A DNA stretch of 64,000 nt. It comes from Macrocybe gigantea. Its lineage: Eukaryota > Basidiomycota > Agaricomycetes > Agaricales > Callistosporiaceae. The notes under the pieces were generated by a model. The model was not told the origin of the DNA. It did not search any database and saw only the letters and a program-made list of their open reading frames with translations. Positions 59,876 through 64,000 of this stretch are shown piece by piece; position 1 is the stretch's first letter; each line of letters begins with the position of its first letter. Location: positions 493,516 through 557,515 of the forward strand of contig SJRY01000255.1 in NCBI GenBank assembly GCA_011319805.1, given 5' to 3'. The position numbers and the translations under genes were made by a program.

Positions 59876-60541
59876 TCATAGCGAGCAAACGACTTGGAAA
59901 TAAATTTTGAGTTCGCGGACAGCTTCAAATGTAGCTACATTCCTTCCAGAATCCAAACACAGAATGTAAACCTCTGCCGCAATGCTGAGCATATATCGTC
60001 CATTACAGTTGATCATTTGCAATCGTGCACTTGGACCTTGAGTTATATCATGTAGCAATGGAACTCGCTGAGCTCGTGTCTGACTACTGTTGTAAATGAG
60101 ATCGCTCTCAATGAGCCTAGCGATCGCATTAATGCTTTGCTGGCGCGTCGCTATCGCGCGTATTTTACTTGTGACATGCATGGCCGAGGAAATAGAATCA
60201 TGCCACAACCCCTTCACCACTCTCGATGAATCACACGAGGAGTACCTGGTGCTCATGAAGACACATACACGCCTCTTGCCCGCGGTGCCTCTTGCCGTAG
60301 AGCTTTCATCGTGCACATTGTCACATGTAGGCACGAGCGACGCGATAGATACGAATAACATCCATGTAGTTATCGAAATCGTTCTTAAAATAGCCACACT
60401 AAAACCTAGATTGCGCTCACATAAAACGATCGAAGGAGCATGGTAGTGTATCTGGACCTCAGTAGTCTCTCCATCTGCTAGCCTCCTGATGGATTCAGTA
60501 ACACAGCCCCGGCATCCCACACTGTCGTGACTATTAATCAA
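59876..60541 (-). CDS. Hypothetical open frame downstream of transposase
   Basis: A 221-codon frame with one hydrophobic segment (FSVAILRTISITTWMLFVSI). It begins 24 nt after the transposase stop, on the same strand. The nearby WD-repeat protein also has a membrane helix followed by a polar tail, and this could be a related tail. It could instead be a second gene of the transposon. No domain is recognised. Confidence 0.35.
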   Translation of the reverse strand: MINSHDSVGCRGCVTESIRRLADGETTEVQIHYHAPSIVLCERNLGFSVAILRTISITTWMLFVSIASLVPTCDNVHDESSTARGTAGKRRVCVFMSTRYSSCDSSRVVKGLWHDSISSAMHVTSKIRAIATRQQSINAIARLIESDLIYNSSQTRAQRVPLLHDITQGPSARLQMINCNGRYMLSIAAEVYILCLDSGRNVATFEAVRELKIYFQVVCSL

Positions 60542-60564
60542 TTGTTTTTATCATTATGGCCATA

Positions 60565-63500
60565 TCAGACTACTCTGCCTGAACCTGACAAAGCGAGATT
60601 TACATGTCTGGCATAAAGCTCATCACGCCGGGGGTGACAAACGGTGAACGCTCTCCCTCCTTGGCAATTCGCGTCGCATCGAAAACCTAATACTGCATCA
60701 GAGCGATCGGCGTAACGGAATTCAATACCCACTTTCGACAGTGAAATAATGACCACATAATCGCGACTTTCCCAGTTCACGGGACATTTCGCATAATGGC
60801 AATCGACATCCTGCAGAGGCATTGCCTTCAATTGTGGCTCAAACTCGGCACTCCAGAGCTGCGCCCGGAGCACAGGATATGCTTTGTATGGGTCGAAATG
60901 AAGCTTTGCAGGAAGATGTTCGCGCACAATCACCCAGGTTGCTTCCTCACCCGATTTTTCGGAAATAATGAGAATCTGTTCGATGATGCAAGGGATAGGC
61001 GATCCTTTAAGAAAAACGCAGCTGTTTCCTTCATGACGGGTTTTTGTGTTGTATAAAATTCCATGATGCGAGATCGCAGCCAAAGTCTTCGCGCGATATG
61101 GCACTTGAGTCTGACCCATGCGCTTTGACAATGCCGCTCTAACATCGGGCGAGATTTGTATAACCTTCTCGGATGATTGCAAATTCCTGTCTTCGCCGAC
61201 ATTGCTGTCATGGGTATTGACTGGGAAAAGAGTATCCGTGTCGAGAGAATCGCGAACAGGTGCTCCCAGGAATTTTTCAAACAGTGGGCTGCATTTTTGA
61301 ATAACTTCGGGACATGATGGCTTCAGAAAGATCGCGCGGAAATTGGAGGCGCGATGCCAAGATCTCCCAATTGTCTCTTCATATTCGCCTATTTTTCGCG
61401 TCAACGCATTTCAAACACTACTATGAAAGAAAGGCAGCAATAATGTAAACCATCATACCTGGCTTGAAATTCGTAGATATTCTTTGCATGATTCCTATCA
61501 TGCGCTCCTGAGTATAAGCCCACCAACCATGCACTGGTCCATGTAGGAGCAGGAATGTAGGAAGATGAAGCGCCATATGATGGTTGACATGGCATTTATA
61601 CGATGGGAATAGCTCCTGGAGACTTTTGCGATATCCGAGCATGTATCCACGAGCGCTTTGCGCATGCAGCCAAGATGTAATTCGCGACGTCGCGAACGAT
61701 ACAGAGCCAAGAAGGGCGACAGTCAGATTGAGCAGAGCGAGTCGAAGGAGAGCGGCGCGATCCAAGGTTCCATCATCATTGGCCCACCAGATGCGGACCA
61801 GGGTAATTGGAGCATATATCTGAGCGACTGTTCGCCACTGATCAGCCTTCAATTTTGGGCCGTAGGCCATAAACGTGGGCGGAACCGAAGTCACCCATGA
61901 AGGTTTGACAAGACGGTTCGCATCGCGTTGAAACTCTTTGAGGTCACTATCAGTGAGAATATTGCCGTACTTGATTCCGTCATACAGAGACTCCGGAACA
62001 TCCGCTAACTGACGAATTTCTTTCACTTTCTAAGGCCAGTGGTTAAGTTAGCACACAAAGGACCGATAACAACTCACCCATTCCCACAAGCGCTCAGCTA
62101 GCTCAAATTTGGTACAGGAGGATTGATTCTCGCCTTCGCGTCCGCAGTGTAGAGCATTAACGACAAACAGTAAGGCCGGCTTACTGATGTTGTTCGCCCA
62201 TCTGGTTTTGATCGCCTTGGATGATTTGTCATTGGGTAAAACATCGACTGGCTCCTGAAGGTAGTTGATTAATTTTTGCGCATCGCGTTGGCCTTTATCT
62301 GTGCCTGGAAGTGGGTTTTCGGGAGTGGGTGCAATACTGAGAATGAGATTTCGTGGTGCTCGATCAAGGGCATCACCGTCGCGCTTCTTGCGCATACCAA
62401 GTATACCCTGAAAGTGTTCCTTTATAAGGCCTAAAAATAAGTTGTGCATTGGATCAACGACAATGAAGGTCATTGGATCGTAGTACGGCAGGCGGAATAG
62501 CTCTGACCAACGAATGCCATTCGTGTCAAATAAACGCTGTGCAGCGCCTGATGTGGGTGCGATGCGATGTGCTTCCGCGGCGTCTGCAATGGCCTTTCTC
62601 GTTCGCGGCGTCCAGGCTTTTATGTCATAATTGTTGAACCCGAAGTCTACCGCACCTGGTTTATCAGGCTTGTGGCAAGCGCACAAATTACAGTACAGCC
62701 TGTGGGCATATGAGGCGCTCCCGGAGATTTTACGCGCTGCTGGTAAATCGCACACAATAGCGACAATAGCGCACAAAATCAAGCGGCCAAATGGTCGAAG
62801 GCCTGTACGAGTAAACCATACGCCGTCCCAGAACTCCAACATTTCGTCGATGAGAGGCTTCATGTATGCATTAATTGCTTCCAGTGGCGGCTCGGTCGGG
62901 CCAGGAATGATCGCAGCGAGGAAGACATTTTCTGGCTTATGGCGTGATTCGATGGGAAGATTAAGACAGGTAAGCGATAGTACGCCGATAGATTGCTTCT
63001 TCCCATTTGCAATATTGCGGCCAGGGTTAAAGAAATCAAAGTTCAGTGTAAAGGTATATCGACCTGCGTCTTCGCCACCACTAACACTGAAATGAAGGCC
63101 ATCTTTTCCAAGGAACGACTTGATATTTCGAGCTTCGAATATGTCGCGAATGTCAGCCGAAGAGGATTCGACGTGGTGCCATGCACTATCCATGATGACT
63201 TCATAGCCAGTCCGCGAAAGCATGCCGGCAAGCCAGTCCTTAAAACTGAAAGAAACAAATGGCTTTATTGGCACACGTGTTTTCGCCCTCCGGGCCCTGT
63301 TTTTCGAAGCAACTTCGCCTTGCATTGAAACCCATATTTCTTCGCGGAGCAACAACGTGGGTAGGCACCATCGGAATTGGCACCATAGAGTGAATGGCAT
63401 GCGGGACAAGCCGCGTAGATTGTAGCTTTTGTGTCCAACCGAAACTGTGCAGTTGCCATTTCGACATCCTTTGGCAGAAGATTTCGAAATCTGCCTAGCG

Positions 63501-63950
63501 GCCGTTGGAAGGGAGGACAGATTTCCGCAATGATTTCAACAATGTACGCAACTATGGCGAAAAGCCACGCACAGCCACGCCGTGGTAATTTGAACAGGAC
63601 ATGGGCCACCACGACCATGAAAGCGATGACCTGAACCAGTCTCTCTGCTCCATTGAGGATAGAGTCGAAATGATGATCTTGCATCAACCAGTTCGTCAGT
63701 AGAACATCGACAATTTCTCGTTCATCACAGTACCTGATGCGTACGTCAATGCTGCAGTCTTTGAATATCCTCCCGTTCAAGCTCATATCGTCGCCAGATA
63801 ATACGCCACATTCCCTCTGCTGCTGCAAGACGGCACTTGATTTTATCCAAGTCTGACCGCAACATCTTCCAGCTGCTCTTATGCTTTGCATGCACCGCAC
63901 CAAACGAAGAGCGTCCAATTTGAGTGTAATGGTGTCCGCTTCGCGCATCA
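60565..63950 (-). mobile_element. CACTA/EnSpm-type transposase (Tnp2, Transposase_21 family)
   Basis: N-terminal exon 63948-63274 ends with a zinc-binding segment (CPACHSLYG, then PRCCSAKKYGFQCKAKL). Over a short intron it continues FKDWLAGMLSRTGYE, FTLNFDFFNPGRN, AYMKPLIDEMLEFWDGVWF and YCNLCACHKP. The hallmark VVDPMHNLFLGLIKEHFQG is near 62440-62490. Later exons (62026-61421 and 61404-60565) show WWANDDGTLDRAALLRL, GPVHGWWAYTQERMIGI and a C-terminal domain ending SLSKVGIEFRYADRSDA. The order is that of basidiomycete Tnp2 transposases of about 1,000 aa. All exons are open, so the copy may be recent. Terminal repeats were not found in the window; the element may extend past the right edge. 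Confidence 0.8.
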
Positions 63951-64000
63951 GTCCACTGATAGGGCGATGCGCTCCATAGCTGACGTAGTATTCAGCACCT

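Noticed and set aside
1..64000. tRNA, rRNA or CRISPR arrays
   Set aside because: No cloverleaf with a proper GTTCRA-type arm, no rRNA segment and no regularly spaced repeats were seen; CRISPR is not expected in a fungal nuclear genome.

Overview
This window is nuclear DNA of a filamentous basidiomycete, most likely an Agaricomycete. The genes are broken by many short GT-AG introns of about 50-75 nt, and families typical of that class are present: FunK1 fungal-type kinases, AIG1-like P-loop GTPases, a Tnp2-type transposase and a fungal Cdc15/Imp2-like F-BAR/SH3 protein. The exon joins given were read by hand from frame and splice-site continuity. Where the joins give one continuous frame, I state the resulting length.

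Left part (1-12.6 kb): housekeeping and lineage-specific genes. These are a 5'-truncated RS-rich protein related to SCI1, a saccharopine-dehydrogenase-like oxidoreductase, a large low-complexity coiled-coil protein, two small hypotheticals, an LYR-motif protein and a hypothetical of about 370 codons. From 12.9 to 19.4 kb lie a decayed and an intact AIG1-like GTPase, an EthD-like protein and an MFS transporter whose coding end overlaps the EthD gene tail to tail. From 19.6 to 26.6 kb is a well-conserved block: glucosidase II alpha (GH31, 978 aa), a CHY-type zinc protein and a cellulose-synthase-like GT2 (841 aa).

Middle part (27-50.3 kb): a segmental-duplication zone. Four copies of one FunK1 kinase gene are spread around a Cdc15/Imp2-type cytokinesis gene: copies A and B on the + strand, C on the - strand, and D about 8 kb further on. 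Pieces of the 5' end of the F-BAR gene sit upstream of copies B and C. Copies A, B and C carry frameshifts. Only copy D keeps a full 684-aa frame, yet its catalytic-loop Asp is Asn. Between C and D lie ordinary genes: a small membrane protein, zeta-COP, a NIF3/CutA-like protein and a secreted metallophosphoesterase.

Right part (50.8-64 kb): two more AIG1-like GTPases in tandem, the second cut off by a strongly AT-rich island. Then follow about 4 kb with no recognisable gene, a WD-repeat/membrane protein, two hypotheticals and a CACTA/EnSpm-type (Tnp2) transposase running to the right edge.

Several conserved single-copy genes (MFS, F-BAR, phosphoesterase, NIF3-like) need a one-base correction to read through. 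Some apparent frameshifts may therefore be assembly indels, which limits pseudogene calls that rest on one or two lesions.
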